Position numbers and translations under genes: made by a program. Source: Streptomyces zhihengii (GTDB lineage Bacteria; Actinomycetota; Actinomycetes; Streptomycetales; Streptomycetaceae). From it: a stretch of 64,000 bases of DNA. Shown here piece after piece: positions 48,877 through 58,600 of this stretch. The notes under the pieces are model-generated. The model did not search any database and had not been told where the DNA came from. It worked only from the letters and a program-made list of their open reading frames with translations. Position 1 is the first letter of the stretch. Each line of letters opens with the position of its first letter. The stretch lies in NCBI RefSeq assembly GCF_016919245.1, contig NZ_JAFEJA010000001.1, positions 3,444,001 through 3,508,000 of the forward strand. Reading direction: 5' to 3'.

Positions 48877-49713
48877 CTAGCGCTTCTTGTTCGTCTTGCG
48901 GCGGCGGACGATGTACTTGTTCGAAGCCTTCTTCGGCGAACGAGTACGACCCTCCTTCTGACCCCACGGGGAGACCGGGTGGCGACCACCGGAGGTCTTG
49001 CCCTCACCACCACCGTGCGGGTGGTCAACCGGGTTCATCGCGACACCGCGGACGGTCGGGCGGACGCCCTTCCAGCGCAGACGGCCGGCCTTGCCCCAGT
49101 TGATGTTCGACTGCTCGGCGTTGCCGACCTCGCCGATGGTGGCGCGGCAGCGGACGTCGACCAGACGGATCTCGCCGGACGGCATGCGCAGGTGGGCCAT
49201 CTGGCCCTCCTTCGCGAGCAGCTGCACGGAGGCACCCGCGGAACGGGCGAACTTCGCGCCGCCGCCGGGCCGCAGCTCGATGGCGTGGATGGTCGTACCG
49301 ACCGGGATGTTGCGCAGCGCCAGGTTGTTGCCGGGCTTGATGTCGGCCCCGGGGCCGTTCTCGACGCGGTCGCCCTGGTTCAGGCCACGCGGCGCGATGA
49401 TGTAGCGCTTCTCGCCGTCCACGTAGTGGAGCAGCGCGATGCGCGCGGTGCGGTTCGGGTCGTACTCGATGTGAGCGACCTTGGCCGGCACGCCGTCCTT
49501 GTCGTGACGACGGAAGTCGATCACGCGGTAGGCGCGCTTGTGGCCACCGCCCTGGTGACGGACGGTCACACGACCGGTGTTGTTACGGCCGCCCTTGCTG
49601 TGCAGGGGGCGGACCAGCGACTTCTCCGGCGTGGACCGCGTGATCTCGACGAAGTCGGCGACGCTGGAGCCACGACGGCCCGGAGTCGTCGGCTTGTACT
49701 TGCGGATACCCAT
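48877..49713 (-). CDS. rplB: 50S ribosomal protein uL2
   Basis: 278 residues. [26 protein letters not shown]-type C-terminal region with [20 protein letters not shown] containing the conserved His near the peptidyl-transferase centre. ATG at 49713. Confidence 0.99.
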   Translation of the reverse strand: MGIRKYKPTTPGRRGSSVADFVEITRSTPEKSLVRPLHSKGGRNNTGRVTVRHQGGGHKRAYRVIDFRRHDKDGVPAKVAHIEYDPNRTARIALLHYVDGEKRYIIAPRGLNQGDRVENGPGADIKPGNNLALRNIPVGTTIHAIELRPGGGAKFARSAGASVQLLAKEGQMAHLRMPSGEIRLVDVRCRATIGEVGNAEQSNINWGKAGRLRWKGVRPTVRGVAMNPVDHPHGGGEGKTSGGRHPVSPWGQKEGRTRSPKKASNKYIVRRRKTNKKR

Positions 49714-49753
49714 TTCTCAGTCCTCGTCCGATATTCGGACGACTCGACCTCCG

Positions 49754-50077
49754 TCAGGAGGTCGGGCCGCCGAAGATGTCGATACGGTCGCCCTCAGCAA
49801 GGGTCACGATGGCGCGCTTGGTGTTGGCGCGCTTGCCGAAACCGGTGCGGGTGCGCTTGCGCTTGCCCTGGCGGTTGATCGTGTTGACCCCGGTGACCTT
49901 GACCGAGAAGACCGCCTCGACGGCCTGCTTGATCTGGGTCTTGTTGGAACCGGGCGCGACGATGAACGTGTACTTGTTCTCGTCCAGCAGCGCGTAGCTC
50001 TTCTCGGAGACAACCGGCTTGACGAGAACGTCGCGCGGGTCCGTGAAGGTCTTGCTGGTGATCGTGGCCTCGGACAT
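49754..50077 (-). CDS. rplW: 50S ribosomal protein uL23
   Basis: 107 residues. [23 protein letters not shown] and [21 protein letters not shown]. Docking site for trigger factor and SRP at the tunnel exit. One-base overlap with rplD. Confidence 0.99.
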   Translation of the reverse strand: MSEATITSKTFTDPRDVLVKPVVSEKSYALLDENKYTFIVAPGSNKTQIKQAVEAVFSVKVTGVNTINRQGKRKRTRTGFGKRANTKRAIVTLAEGDRIDIFGGPTS

Positions 50078-50730
50078 CAGGCCTCGCTCCCTTCGGTGTC
50101 GTTGGCGGCCTTGGGGCCGGACACGAAGGACTCGAAGGCGGCCTGGGTGAAGACCACGTCGTCGGAGACGAGCACGTCGTACGTGTTCAGCTGGCCCGGC
50201 TCCAGGATGTGGACCTGGGGCAGGTTGCGGGCGGACAGCCACGCGGCCTCGTCCGCACGCTCGACGATCAGGAGCACGTTCTTGCGCTCGGAGATCTTGC
50301 CCAGCAGGGACTTGGCGGACTTCGTGGACACCGCGCCGTCGACCACGCCGGAGACGACGTGGATGCGGGAGTGGCGGGCCCGGTCGGTGAGGGCACCGCG
50401 CAGGGCGGCGGCCTTCATCTTCTTCGGGGTCCGCTGCGAGTAGTCACGCGGCACGGGGCCGTGCACGACGCCACCGCCGGCGAACTGCGGCGCACGGGTC
50501 GAACCCTGACGGGCGCGGCCGGTGCCCTTCTGGCGGTAGGGCTTCTTGCCGCCACCACGGACCTCGCCACGCGTCTTGACCTTGTGCGTGCCCTGACGGG
50601 CGGCGGCCAGCTGCGCGACGACGACCTGGTGGATCAGCGGGATGCTGACCTTGGCGTCGAAGATCTCGGCCGGGAGCTCGACGGTCCCGGACTTGTCGCC
50701 GGCGGGCGACAGAATGTCAATGGTGCTCAT
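50077..50730 (-). CDS. rplD: 50S ribosomal protein uL4
   Basis: 217 residues. [44 protein letters not shown] is the tunnel loop, where macrolide-resistance mutations arise. L4 is an autoregulator of the S10 operon in E. coli; whether that applies to the long leader here is untested. Confidence 0.99.
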   Translation of the reverse strand: MSTIDILSPAGDKSGTVELPAEIFDAKVSIPLIHQVVVAQLAAARQGTHKVKTRGEVRGGGKKPYRQKGTGRARQGSTRAPQFAGGGVVHGPVPRDYSQRTPKKMKAAALRGALTDRARHSRIHVVSGVVDGAVSTKSAKSLLGKISERKNVLLIVERADEAAWLSARNLPQVHILEPGQLNTYDVLVSDDVVFTQAAFESFVSGPKAANDTEGSEA

Positions 50731-50735
50731 AGTCC

Positions 50736-51380
50736 TCAGGCCCCCTTGGCCGCAGTGCGGACCAGGACCAGGCCGCCGTTCGGACCGGGAACTGCGCCCT
50801 TGATGAGGAGCAGACCCTTCTCCGCGTCAACGGCGTGAACGGTCAGGTTCTGGGTGGTGACCCGCTCGTTGCCCATGCGGCCCGCCATGCGGAGGCCCTT
50901 GAACACACGGCCCGGGGTGGCGCAGCCACCGATGGAACCGGGAGAGCGGTGCTTGCGCTGGGTACCGTGACCGGCGCCGAGGCCCTTGAAGTTGTGACGC
51001 TTCATGACACCGGCGAAGCCCTTGCCCTTGCTCTTGCCCGTGACGTCGACCTTGACGCCGGACTCGAACACCTGGGCGGTGATCTCCTGGCCCAGCGTGT
51101 ACTCGCTGGCGTCAGGGGTGCGGAGCTCCACCAGGTGGCGGCGGGGGGTCACGTCGGCCTTGGCGAAGTGGCCCTTGAGGGGCTTGTTCACCTTGCGAGG
51201 GTCGATCTCGCCGAAGGCGATCTGGACCGACTCGTAGCCGTCGATGTCGTTCGTACGGACCTGGGTGACGACGCAGGGCCCGGCCTTGACAACGGTCACC
51301 GGGACGACACGGTTGTTCTCGTCCCAGACCTGGGTCATGCCGAGCTTCTCGCCCAGGACGCCCTTGATCTGCTTTGCCAT
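50736..51380 (-). CDS. rplC: 50S ribosomal protein uL3
   Basis: 214 residues. [16 protein letters not shown] start, [31 protein letters not shown] with the conserved Gln methylated in E. coli, and [19 protein letters not shown] at 51380, 14 nt after rpsJ. Confidence 0.99.
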   Translation of the reverse strand: MAKQIKGVLGEKLGMTQVWDENNRVVPVTVVKAGPCVVTQVRTNDIDGYESVQIAFGEIDPRKVNKPLKGHFAKADVTPRRHLVELRTPDASEYTLGQEITAQVFESGVKVDVTGKSKGKGFAGVMKRHNFKGLGAGHGTQRKHRSPGSIGGCATPGRVFKGLRMAGRMGNERVTTQNLTVHAVDAEKGLLLIKGAVPGPNGGLVLVRTAAKGA

Positions 51381-51394
51381 CTCTTCCGCGCCTC

Positions 51395-51703
51395 TCAGAG
51401 CTTGATCTCGATGTCAACGCCGGCCGGAAGGTCCAGGCGCATCAGCGAGTCAACGGTCTTGGGCGTCGGGTCGAGGATGTCGATCAGGCGCTTGTGCGTG
51501 CGCATCTCGAAGTGCTCGCGCGAGTCCTTGTACTTGTGCGGCGACTTGATGACGCAGTACACGTTCTTCTCAGTGGGCAGCGGCACCGGGCCCGCGACCG
51601 ACGCACCAGTGCGGGTCACCGTCTCGACGATCTTCTTCGCCGAGGAGTCGATGACCTCGTGGTCGTAGGCCTTGAGCCGGATGCGGATCTTCTGTCCCGC
51701 CAT
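51395..51703 (-). CDS. rpsJ: 30S ribosomal protein uS10
   Basis: 102 residues. [25 protein letters not shown] and [38 protein letters not shown]. Also NusE in transcription antitermination. First gene of the S10 operon. The nearest Shine-Dalgarno match (AAAGGA) is 13 nt from the ATG, with the palindrome CTACTCAGTAG between, an odd spacing. Confidence 0.99.
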   Translation of the reverse strand: MAGQKIRIRLKAYDHEVIDSSAKKIVETVTRTGASVAGPVPLPTEKNVYCVIKSPHKYKDSREHFEMRTHKRLIDILDPTPKTVDSLMRLDLPAGVDIEIKL

Positions 51704-52073
51704 GGCTACTCAGTAGTCCTTTGTCTAGTGAAACGCTCTGGTGCCCGGCGAGTCCTGCACTCTTCTCCGACCCACGCGGTCGGGCGTGTCGCATTCCCTC
51801 TACGAAGATCTCCCGAAGGATTTCCCAACCAAGGGGTTGCGGGCCCGAAGACCGCTGACCGGGGGAAGAGCTCCCGCCGTGCGCCTGGCCGGTACCCCGC
51901 TGACGCTTCCCGGAAGATTCCCGTACGTCCGCCGATTCCCGCCTGGGGCGAGGAAGGGCGACGAGTACTGTGGGACTCGCTTCCGGTCCTCCCGGCGGGA
52001 GGCGCGCAGCATCGGCACTCAACCGAGCAACCCGGACAGTCTGCCATACGGCCCACGCGCCTGGCCAATCGAG
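51704..52073 (-). promoter_or_regulatory. long untranslated leader of the S10 operon
   Basis: About 370 nt separate the predicted transcription start (near 52,073) from rpsJ, with no convincing coding sequence. This is long enough for a structured regulatory leader. I could not fold it reliably by eye. No known leader family recognised. The rest of the gap (52,108-52,268) is very G+C-rich and featureless. Confidence 0.5.
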
Positions 52074-52079
52074 CGGAAG

Positions 52080-52107
52080 AGATTACCCCGCGGGGGTTGC
52101 CTGTCAA
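52080..52107 (-). promoter_or_regulatory. S10 operon promoter
   Basis: Minus strand: consensus -35 TTGACA (52102-52107), 16-nt spacer, -10 TAATCT (52080-52085). It is the best HrdB-type promoter seen in the window, upstream of the whole ribosomal cluster. Confidence 0.75.
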
Positions 52108-52268
52108 ACCGCCGCGCGACCCCCGATACCGGAGGCGGTCCGTCCGCCACCGCGCGCCGGGCGTGGGCCGAAGGGGCCGGCGGCCGGCCGGCCCGGGAGC
52201 ACGGCCGGCCCGTGCCACCCGGCGCGGGCCGGGCGGGCGGGGGCGCCGCGGGGCGGGCGCCAAGCCCG

Positions 52269-52988
52269 TCAGCCCGGTACCGAGGTCCGGGCGCGGGACG
52301 GGAACAGCCGGACGAGACCGGCCGCGAGCACGACCGCCGCGGGCACCGCGAGCACCAGCGCCGGCCGCACCGGGAGGCTCAGCAGCCACGCGCCGAGCAC
52401 GCCCCCGCCGACCATCGCCAGGATCGACGACAGCCGCCGCAGCTCCACCCCGGCCCCCGAGCCCACCCGGCTGTCGGACGCGAGCGGATGCAGCGCCACG
52501 ACCAGACCGGTGAGCGCCCGGGTCGCCACCGTGGTGGTCACCCCCGGCAGCGCGACCCGCAGCGCCGTCACGTTCCGCACCCCCATCGCGCAGGCCACCA
52601 TCGCGATCGCGGCCAGGTGGCGGGCGTCCGCCGGGCCGCCCGTGGTGTCGATGCCCACCCCCCAGATCACCAGGGCCCCCGCCCCCAGCAGCACACCCTC
52701 CACCACCAGCGCCGCCTCGAACCAGGGCCGCTCCCGCACGTCGATCGCCGTCTCCACCCGGGACCCGGCGACCGCGCCGAGCGCGAAGCCGGCCAGCGAG
52801 ACCGCCGAGACGGCGGCGGAGACGCCCGGCGCGCCCCCGAGCGAGAAGCCGAGAAGCAGCAGGCTGCCCGTCTGCACGGCGGCGAACACCGGTCCGAGCG
52901 CGAGGAAGGAGACGGCCTCGACCATCCCCGTCGTCACGGTGAGCAGCAGCATCACGGAGGTCAGAAACGCCCCCGGCCTCGGTTTCAT
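52269..52988 (-). CDS. YoaK/DUF1275 family membrane protein
   Basis: 239 residues with six or more hydrophobic helices. The N-terminal LTSVMLLLTVTTGMVEAVSFLALGPVFAAVQTGSLLLLG is the DUF1275 hallmark, as is VRNVTALRVALPGVTTTVATRALTGL. Function unknown. ATG at 52988; divergent from the RNA ligase gene. Confidence 0.88.
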   Translation of the reverse strand: MKPRPGAFLTSVMLLLTVTTGMVEAVSFLALGPVFAAVQTGSLLLLGFSLGGAPGVSAAVSAVSLAGFALGAVAGSRVETAIDVRERPWFEAALVVEGVLLGAGALVIWGVGIDTTGGPADARHLAAIAMVACAMGVRNVTALRVALPGVTTTVATRALTGLVVALHPLASDSRVGSGAGVELRRLSSILAMVGGGVLGAWLLSLPVRPALVLAVPAAVVLAAGLVRLFPSRARTSVPG

Positions 52989-53118
52989 ACCGGGACGATA
53001 CGGGCGGCCCCGGCACGCGCGACGGCACTCCCCCGGGGCCTCACCCCACCGGGCGCACCCCCGCCGCACCGGCCCGTCCGGCGGCGTAAATGCCTCGAAG
53101 CCCTGCCCGCCGCGCACC

Positions 53119-53124
53119 TACAGT
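53119..53124 (+). promoter_or_regulatory. candidate -10 box upstream of the RNA ligase gene
   Basis: TACAGT at 53119-53124, 35 nt before the ATG at 53160. The -35 region (around TCGAAG) is not vegetative-like, so an alternative sigma factor is possible. Confidence 0.35.
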
Positions 53125-53159
53125 GACGACGGCATCAACGGTCACGGGGGACGGTCACC

Positions 53160-54305
53160 ATGCGTACGCACTATCCGCGGACCCGGCATCTGCCCTGGTC
53201 ACCCGGGGCCACACCGGACGATCTGCGCACCGCCGGCCTCGACGGGCTGCGGGGGCGCGAGGTGGTCGTCACCGAGAAGCTCGACGGCGAGAACACCACG
53301 CTCTACGCGGACGGGCTGCACGCCCGCTCCCTCGACTCGGCCCACCACCCGTCCCGTACCTGGGTGAAGGCGCTCCAGGGCCGGATCGGTCACACGATCC
53401 CCGAGGACTGGCGGATCTGCGGCGAGAACCTCTACGCCCGCCACTCGCTCGCCTACGACGACCTGGACGGGTACTTCTACGGCTTCTCGGTGTGGGACGA
53501 ACTGGGCTGGTGCCCGGACTGGGACCGCACCGTGCGCTTCCTGCGCGAGCGCGGCATCCCCGTGCCCCGGGTGCTGTGGCGCGGCGTGTTCGACGAACGC
53601 GCGCTGCGCGCCCTGCGGCTGGACCTCGGACGCCAGGAGGGCTACGTCGTCCGCACGGCCGACGGCTTCATGGCGGAGGAGTTCGGCGAGCGGGTCGCCA
53701 AGTGGGTGCGCCCGGGACATGTGACGACCTCCGCCCACTGGATGCACACGGCCGTCGTGCCCAACGGACTCGGCCCCGGCGCGCCCCTGTGGGCGGTCCG
53801 CTCGGGCGCCCCCGGGCCCCGGCGGCCCGGACCGGGAGCCGGAGCAGGGCGGCGACCCCGCGTGGACGTACGCCAGGCCGGACCGGGAGCCGGAGGCGGA
53901 CGGCGGCCCGGCCGGCACGTGCGCGAGGCCGGACCGGGAGGCGGCCGCCCGGCTGGAGACCGGCGGGGCACTCGGGGACGCCCGGCTGGAGGCCGTGCTC
54001 GCCGTGCTCCTGCACCGGGAGCGGCGGGCGCGACTCGCCGCCGGGCTCGCCGGCCGCCTCGGGCTGCCGCAGGCACGGCGGATCGCGGACCTCGTCGGGC
54101 TGCACCCGGCGCTCCACCGCCCCCACCCCGACGCCGACCGCCGCTCCGGCCTGCTGCGCCTGTCGCGCGCCGCCGACCTGACGGCCCTGCACGCGGTGGC
54201 CCGGGCCACCGCCGAAGGCCCCGAGGCACGCGAACAGGTGGAGTGGTCCGCGCTGCACGCCGAGGAGATCGGCCCGCCGGCCGCCTTCGGCACGGCGTTC
54301 GCTGA
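53160..54305 (+). CDS. RNA ligase family protein (N-terminal half of a probable ligase-kinase)
   Basis: The convincing part is residues 1-218. Nucleotidyltransferase motif I KLDGEN has the adenylated Lys at 40, CGENLYARHS at 88-97, motif III YFYGFSVWD at 105-113, motif IV EGYVVR at 160-165 and motif V KWVR at 181-184: an ATP-grasp-type Rnl2-like RNA ligase core. After about base 53,815 this frame degenerates into Gly/Arg/Pro-rich sequence typical of a wrong frame, while the next frame (+1) becomes protein-like and leads into the kinase. The frame stays open to 54,305, but residues after about 218 are probably not native. Two readings are possible: a broken fusion or two overlapping genes. ATG 53160 has GGGGGACGG upstream. 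Confidence 0.72.
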   Translation: MRTHYPRTRHLPWSPGATPDDLRTAGLDGLRGREVVVTEKLDGENTTLYADGLHARSLDSAHHPSRTWVKALQGRIGHTIPEDWRICGENLYARHSLAYDDLDGYFYGFSVWDELGWCPDWDRTVRFLRERGIPVPRVLWRGVFDERALRALRLDLGRQEGYVVRTADGFMAEEFGERVAKWVRPGHVTTSAHWMHTAVVPNGLGPGAPLWAVRSGAPGPRRPGPGAGAGRRPRVDVRQAGPGAGGGRRPGRHVREAGPGGGRPAGDRRGTRGRPAGGRARRAPAPGAAGATRRRARRPPRAAAGTADRGPRRAAPGAPPPPPRRRPPLRPAAPVARRRPDGPARGGPGHRRRPRGTRTGGVVRAARRGDRPAGRLRHGVR

Positions 54306-54885
54306 CCTGGACACCGAGACCGCCGCCCGCTGCCGCGCCGAGGCGCACACCGCGTACGCCGACGGACGGATCACCGGCCCCGACGAGGCCGTCGCCGCGA
54401 CCTGGCGCTGGCGCTCCGGCGACTTCCCCCGGCTGATCCGCACCGTGGGCCCCTCGGGCAGCGGCAAGAGCACCTTCGCCCGCGCCCTCCCGGGCGTCGA
54501 CACCCGTATCGCCCTGGACGACCTGCGCGCTGCCCGCGGCTCCCGAGCCGACCAGCGCGCCAACGGCGAGGTCCTCCGCGACGCGCTCGCCCGGCTGGAC
54601 GCCGCGCTCACCGGCCGCGCCACGGTGGTCTGGGACGCCACCTCGCTGGGCCGGCAGCAGCGCTCCCTCGTCGACGCCGTCGCCCGCCGCAGGGACGCGC
54701 TGATCACCGACGCGGTCGTCCTCGTCGACGAGGACGAACTGGCGCGGCGCAACGCGCGCCGCGCCCACCCCGTGCCGCCCGCGGTGCTCGCCTCCCAGCT
54801 GCGCCGCTTCGGCCCGCCCTACCCGGGCGAGGCGCACCGCACCTGGTACATCGGGGCGAGTGGGACGATCGAGGAGGAGGCGTAG
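53995..54885 (+). CDS. P-loop polynucleotide-kinase-like protein (C-terminal half of a probable ligase-kinase)
   Basis: From the first available start (GTG 53995) 296 residues, but the frame is protein-like from about 53,821 with no start codon in between, so its natural N-terminus is probably in the ligase frame. An alpha-helical domain occupies 1-140. The kinase is C-terminal: Walker [10 protein letters not shown] (152-160), ALDDLR (173-178), and WDATSL (213-218), then [16 protein letters not shown], as in T4 Pnkp-like RNA/DNA 5'-kinases. Expected to phosphorylate 5'-OH RNA ends for the ligase. Ends 2 nt before the next gene. Confidence 0.75.
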   Translation: MLAVLLHRERRARLAAGLAGRLGLPQARRIADLVGLHPALHRPHPDADRRSGLLRLSRAADLTALHAVARATAEGPEAREQVEWSALHAEEIGPPAAFGTAFADLDTETAARCRAEAHTAYADGRITGPDEAVAATWRWRSGDFPRLIRTVGPSGSGKSTFARALPGVDTRIALDDLRAARGSRADQRANGEVLRDALARLDAALTGRATVVWDATSLGRQQRSLVDAVARRRDALITDAVVLVDEDELARRNARRAHPVPPAVLASQLRRFGPPYPGEAHRTWYIGASGTIEEEA

Positions 54886-54887
54886 CC

Positions 54888-57800
54888 ATGCGCACCAGCG
54901 AGGAGATCTACCACCGGGTCCGCTGGGACGCCCGCTTCGACCCGGCCCGCTTCACCATCGGGGTGATGCAGCGGGGCGCGGCCCCCAAGCGGGTCCCGCT
55001 GCCGGCGTTCGTGCCCGGCGGCGAGATCCCCTGGCACCGGGTGCTCTTCTTCGAGGCGGACGGCGAGACGGTATGGGACCGGGCCACCGGCAGCGACCGC
55101 ATCGACGCCACCGACGCGGGCCGGGTGCGCGAGGCCCGCACGCTGCGCGCCCCCTTCTTCGCCGCCCGCACCCCGTACGTCTTCGACGGCGGGGACTGGG
55201 TCCCGGCCCGCGCGCCGCGGGGCGCGGTGCCGCACCCGGCCCGGGTGCGGGTGCTGACCTGGAACACGCTCTGGGACCGCTACGACGCCGACCGCATCGA
55301 CACCGCCCGGCGCAGGCCGCTGCTGATCGCGGCGCTGCGGGCGGCGGACGCGGACGTGATCGCGCTCCAGGAGGTCGAACCGCGGCTGCTCGCCATGCTC
55401 CTCGGCGCGCCGTGGGTGCGCGGGGCGTACACGCTGGGCACCGACCCCGCCGCGCGGGACGTCGACGACTGCGGGCTGCTGCTGCTCAGCCGGCTGCCCG
55501 TCCGGGAGGCCGCCTTCCACCGGCTCGGCCCGCACAAGGCGGTGACCGCGCTGGTCGTGGAGACCGGCGGCGAGCCGCTCACCGTCGCGGCGACCCATCT
55601 GAGCAGCGACCACTCCGCCGACGGCGCAGCACGCCGTGAGGCCGAACTGGCCCGGCTGGCCGAGGGGTTGGCCCCTCTCGACGGCGACGTCGCCCTGCTG
55701 GGCGACTTCAACGACGGCACGGACGGGCCGCAGACGGCGCTCGGTATGCGGGACGCCTGGAGCGAGGCCCACGGCGCCGGCGACACGACCCCGACCTTCG
55801 ACCCGGCCGCCAACCCGCTCGCCGCGGTCTCCTCGCTGACCGGCCGCGCCTCCCGGCTCGACCGGGTGCTGCTGCGCGGCGAGCGGCCGCGGGTGCGGGA
55901 GGCCGCGCTCCTCGGCACCGAACCCGCCCCGGACGGCCCGTACATCTCCGACCACTACGGCGTCCTCTCCGAACTGGACCTCGCCCGGGCGGAGTCGGGT
56001 CCGGCGGCGGGGCCGGGCGGGGAGGCGCTCGGGGTCCTCGGCGTACGGCCCACCGTCCGGACGGCGCTGGCCTGGATCCCGCCGCGGGAGACCTGGGCGG
56101 CGCTCCAGGAGATCCGCCGGGAGAACGACCCGCAGATCCACCGCTGGCCGCCGCACGTCAATCTGCTCTTCGGCTTCGTGCCCGAGTCGTCCTTCGACGC
56201 GGCCCTGCCGCTGATCTCCGCCGCGGTGACCGGTCTGGAGCCGTTCCCGGCGCGGCTGGCGGGGGTGAACTGGTTCGGCCACCGGGAGGGCGCGACGGTG
56301 TGGCTGGACCCGGCGGGCGCGGGCGAGGAGCCGTGGGCGGACCTGCACCGGCGGCTGCTGGACCGCTTCCCGGGCTGCCGTGGCCGGCACCCCGGCTTCA
56401 CCCCGCATCTGAGCCTCGGCCGCACCACCGACCCCCACGCCCTGACCGCCGCCTGCGAGGCCCGCCTCGCCCCGGCCGACACCACCGTCGGCGAGATCGC
56501 CCTCCTCTCCCGCCGCGGCGACGAGCCGATGCGCGTCCGCGCGACGGTCGCCCTGGGCACGGGCGAGGTGCGCCGGGCGGAGGAGCCGCCGGACGGGGCG
56601 GAGGCGGCCGACGGGGCGGAGGCGGCCGACCGGCCGCCACGCACCACCGACGGACCGGCCGGCGCACCCGGCGGCGAACCCGGCGGGGCGCAGGGCGGGG
56701 CCGCCGGCGCGGGGGCCGCCCGCGCGGAGGGGCGGGCCCCTGACGCGGGGGCCGCCCGCGCCGAGTACCAGGCCCGCAACGCGGCTGCCGCCCGCGAGGA
56801 GAGGCTGCCCCGCAGCACGGAGGCTGCCCGCGAGGAGTGGCAGGCCCGCGACGCGAGAGCCACCCGCGCGGAGGAGGGGGCGGCCCCAGACACGAGAGCC
56901 GCCCGCGCCGAGCACCAGGCCCCCGACGCGCAAGCCGCCCACGCCGAGCACCAAGCCCCCGACGCGCAAGCCGCCCACGCCGAGCACCAAGCCCCCGACG
57001 CGCAAGCCGCCCACGCCGAGCACCAAGCCCCCGACGCGCAAGCCGCCCACGCCAAGGACCAAGCCCCCGACGCGGGGGCCGCCCGCGCCGAGGACGGGCA
57101 GGTTCGTCGCGTCGTGGCCGGGATCGAAGGGGCACTGCCCGGTGGGGCCGTGCATGTCGTCGGCTCCCGGCGGACGGGGTGCGCGCTGCCCGGGGCGGAC
57201 CTGGACCTCGTGGTGGCCCTGCCGGGCGGCGCGACGACCGCGGACGTACGGGCGGCGCTCGGGGCCGCCCTCCCCGACGCGACCGGCATCCGCGACGTGA
57301 CCGGCGCCCGGGTGCCGGGCGTCCGGCTGACCGCCGGCGGGCTGGCGGTGGACCTGGCCGTGGTGGCCACCGGCTCGGCCGACCCGGCCGAGGCCGTCGC
57401 CCTCCGTACCGAGCTGGGCGAGGCCCCGGCCGTGGCGCTCAGCGCGGTCAGCGACGCGGACGCCGTGACCGCCGCCGTCGCCGGACGCCGGGCGGCGTTC
57501 GCCGCGCTCGCCCGCGAGGTGAAGGCGTGGGCACGGGCCCGCGGCCTGGACTGCGCCCCCTTCGGCGGGCTGCCGGGCATCGCCTGGGCCGTGCTGGCCG
57601 CCCGCACCGTGCGCGACACGGACCCCACCGGCACCGACGCCCCGGCCCTGCTGAGCGGCTTCTTCGCCACCTGGGCCGCCTGGGACTGGCGCACACCGGT
57701 GGCTCTGACGCCCTCGCCCGAGGACCCCGCCCCCGGCCCCGGCGCCGCGCCCGTCACCGTCCTGACGCCCTCGGCACCCGTGCGCTCCTGCACCGAGCAG

Positions 57801-58199
57801 GTCACCCCGGGCATGCGCGACCTGCTGACGCAGGAGCTGTACCGCGCCTGGGAGCTGACGGACCCGGGCGGCGCCCCCGCCCGCGAGGAGCTGCACGCCC
57901 CGCCGCCGCTGCACCGCAGACACGCGGCCTGGGCGGTGGTGACCGTCGCCCCGGGCGCCGACGCGGGCCGGCTCCGCGGCCGGATGCGGGCCGTCGTCGC
58001 CGACCTCGCCGATGCCGCGCCCGCGGCCCACGCCTGGCCCCGCCCGTACTCGGTCTCCCCTGCCCGCTACGCCATCGGCCTCGGCCAGTACCCGCCCGGT
58101 GCCGCCCGGCTCGCGGAGATCGCGACGGCACGCCTGCGCGGGCTGGACGGGGTCACCCTGGACCTCGTCGGCGGCGGCGAGGTCCCGAGCCTGCGCTGA
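54888..58199 (+). CDS. multidomain RNA-end-processing protein: MJ1316/DUF504, EEP, 2H, nucleotidyltransferase
   Basis: 1103 residues. (1) 1-70: DUF504, the MJ1316 RNA cyclic-group-end recognition domain ([40 protein letters not shown]). (2) about 118-366: endonuclease/exonuclease/phosphatase domain with WNT (N126), QEVE (E162), GDFND (272-276) and SDHYG (354-358). (3) about 385-560: 2H (LigT-like) phosphodiesterase with HVNL (423-426) and HLSL (507-510). (4) 560-735: low-complexity linker with 12-residue repeats. (5) about 738-1103: polymerase-beta-type nucleotidyltransferase with GS (759-760) and DLDL (771-774) plus a PAP-like domain. Together these could recognise, open, trim and extend RNA ends for the upstream kinase and ligase; that coupling is inference. 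Confidence 0.85.
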   Translation: MRTSEEIYHRVRWDARFDPARFTIGVMQRGAAPKRVPLPAFVPGGEIPWHRVLFFEADGETVWDRATGSDRIDATDAGRVREARTLRAPFFAARTPYVFDGGDWVPARAPRGAVPHPARVRVLTWNTLWDRYDADRIDTARRRPLLIAALRAADADVIALQEVEPRLLAMLLGAPWVRGAYTLGTDPAARDVDDCGLLLLSRLPVREAAFHRLGPHKAVTALVVETGGEPLTVAATHLSSDHSADGAARREAELARLAEGLAPLDGDVALLGDFNDGTDGPQTALGMRDAWSEAHGAGDTTPTFDPAANPLAAVSSLTGRASRLDRVLLRGERPRVREAALLGTEPAPDGPYISDHYGVLSELDLARAESGPAAGPGGEALGVLGVRPTVRTALAWIPPRETWAALQEIRRENDPQIHRWPPHVNLLFGFVPESSFDAALPLISAAVTGLEPFPARLAGVNWFGHREGATVWLDPAGAGEEPWADLHRRLLDRFPGCRGRHPGFTPHLSLGRTTDPHALTAACEARLAPADTTVGEIALLSRRGDEPMRVRATVALGTGEVRRAEEPPDGAEAADGAEAADRPPRTTDGPAGAPGGEPGGAQGGAAGAGAARAEGRAPDAGAARAEYQARNAAAAREERLPRSTEAAREEWQARDARATRAEEGAAPDTRAARAEHQAPDAQAAHAEHQAPDAQAAHAEHQAPDAQAAHAEHQAPDAQAAHAKDQAPDAGAARAEDGQVRRVVAGIEGALPGGAVHVVGSRRTGCALPGADLDLVVALPGGATTADVRAALGAALPDATGIRDVTGARVPGVRLTAGGLAVDLAVVATGSADPAEAVALRTELGEAPAVALSAVSDADAVTAAVAGRRAAFAALAREVKAWARARGLDCAPFGGLPGIAWAVLAARTVRDTDPTGTDAPALLSGFFATWAAWDWRTPVALTPSPEDPAPGPGAAPVTVLTPSAPVRSCTEQVTPGMRDLLTQELYRAWELTDPGGAPAREELHAPPPLHRRHAAWAVVTVAPGADAGRLRGRMRAVVADLADAAPAAHAWPRPYSVSPARYAIGLGQYPPGAARLAEIATARLRGLDGVTLDLVGGGEVPSLR
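56907..57086 (+). repeat. 36-bp coding minisatellite, four near-perfect copies plus one decayed
   Basis: Copies at 56907-56942, 56943-56978, 56979-57014 and 57015-57050, each encoding [12 protein letters not shown]; a decayed copy follows at 57051-57086. Looser 12-residue variants extend upstream to about residue 605. The array is in frame and lengthens the linker between the 2H and nucleotidyltransferase domains. Confidence 0.95.
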
Positions 58200-58210
58200 C
58201 CCGCGCCCGG

Positions 58211-58600
58211 CCTCACCGCCCGGCGTCGGGCGGCGGCCCCTGCTCCCCGGCGACGCCGCCACCCCGCGGACACCACCTCCCCCGCCGACGGCCAGATCCC
58301 GGCCCCGCACCGGCCTACCCCGGCTCACCGCCCGGCGCCGGGCGGCCCCTGCCCCGGCAACGCAGCCACCACCCGAGCGGACACGGGCTGCCCGTCAGCG
58401 GGGATGTCCCCGACGCGGACGATCGCGGCCCTTGGTTCCTGGCGGGGCCGGCGCCCCCTGCGGACCCCGCCTGCCCGGCTGCGGGCGACGCCACCCCGCG
58501 GACACCACCTCCCCCCCGACGGCGAGATCCCGAGCCCGCAGCGACCTACGCCGGCTCACGGCCCGGCGCCCGCCGGCGGCCCCTGCCCACCGGCAGCCAC
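58211..58600. repeat. threefold repeated 3'-end segment of the WYL gene
   Basis: The motif CTCACCGCCCGGCG with its GGGCGGCCCCTG continuation occurs at about 58,211, 58,323 and 58,554. A longer block (GCCACC...GCGGACACCACCTCCCC...GATCCCG) occurs at 58,257-58,300 and 58,490-58,531. The third copy contains the WYL stop codon (58556-58558). The gap 58,200-58,555 (356 bp) holds these repeats and no gene seen. Confidence 0.75.

Noticed and set aside
56907..57086. CRISPR array.
   Set aside because: The 36-bp units are directly adjacent without spacers and keep the reading frame, so it is a coding minisatellite.
54819..58328. A 1169-codon minus-strand frame opposite the multidomain RNA-repair protein.
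   Set aside because: It is the high-GC mirror frame. Repetitive Gly/Arg/Val sequence, no domain motif, whereas the plus strand has EEP, 2H and NTase catalytic residues.
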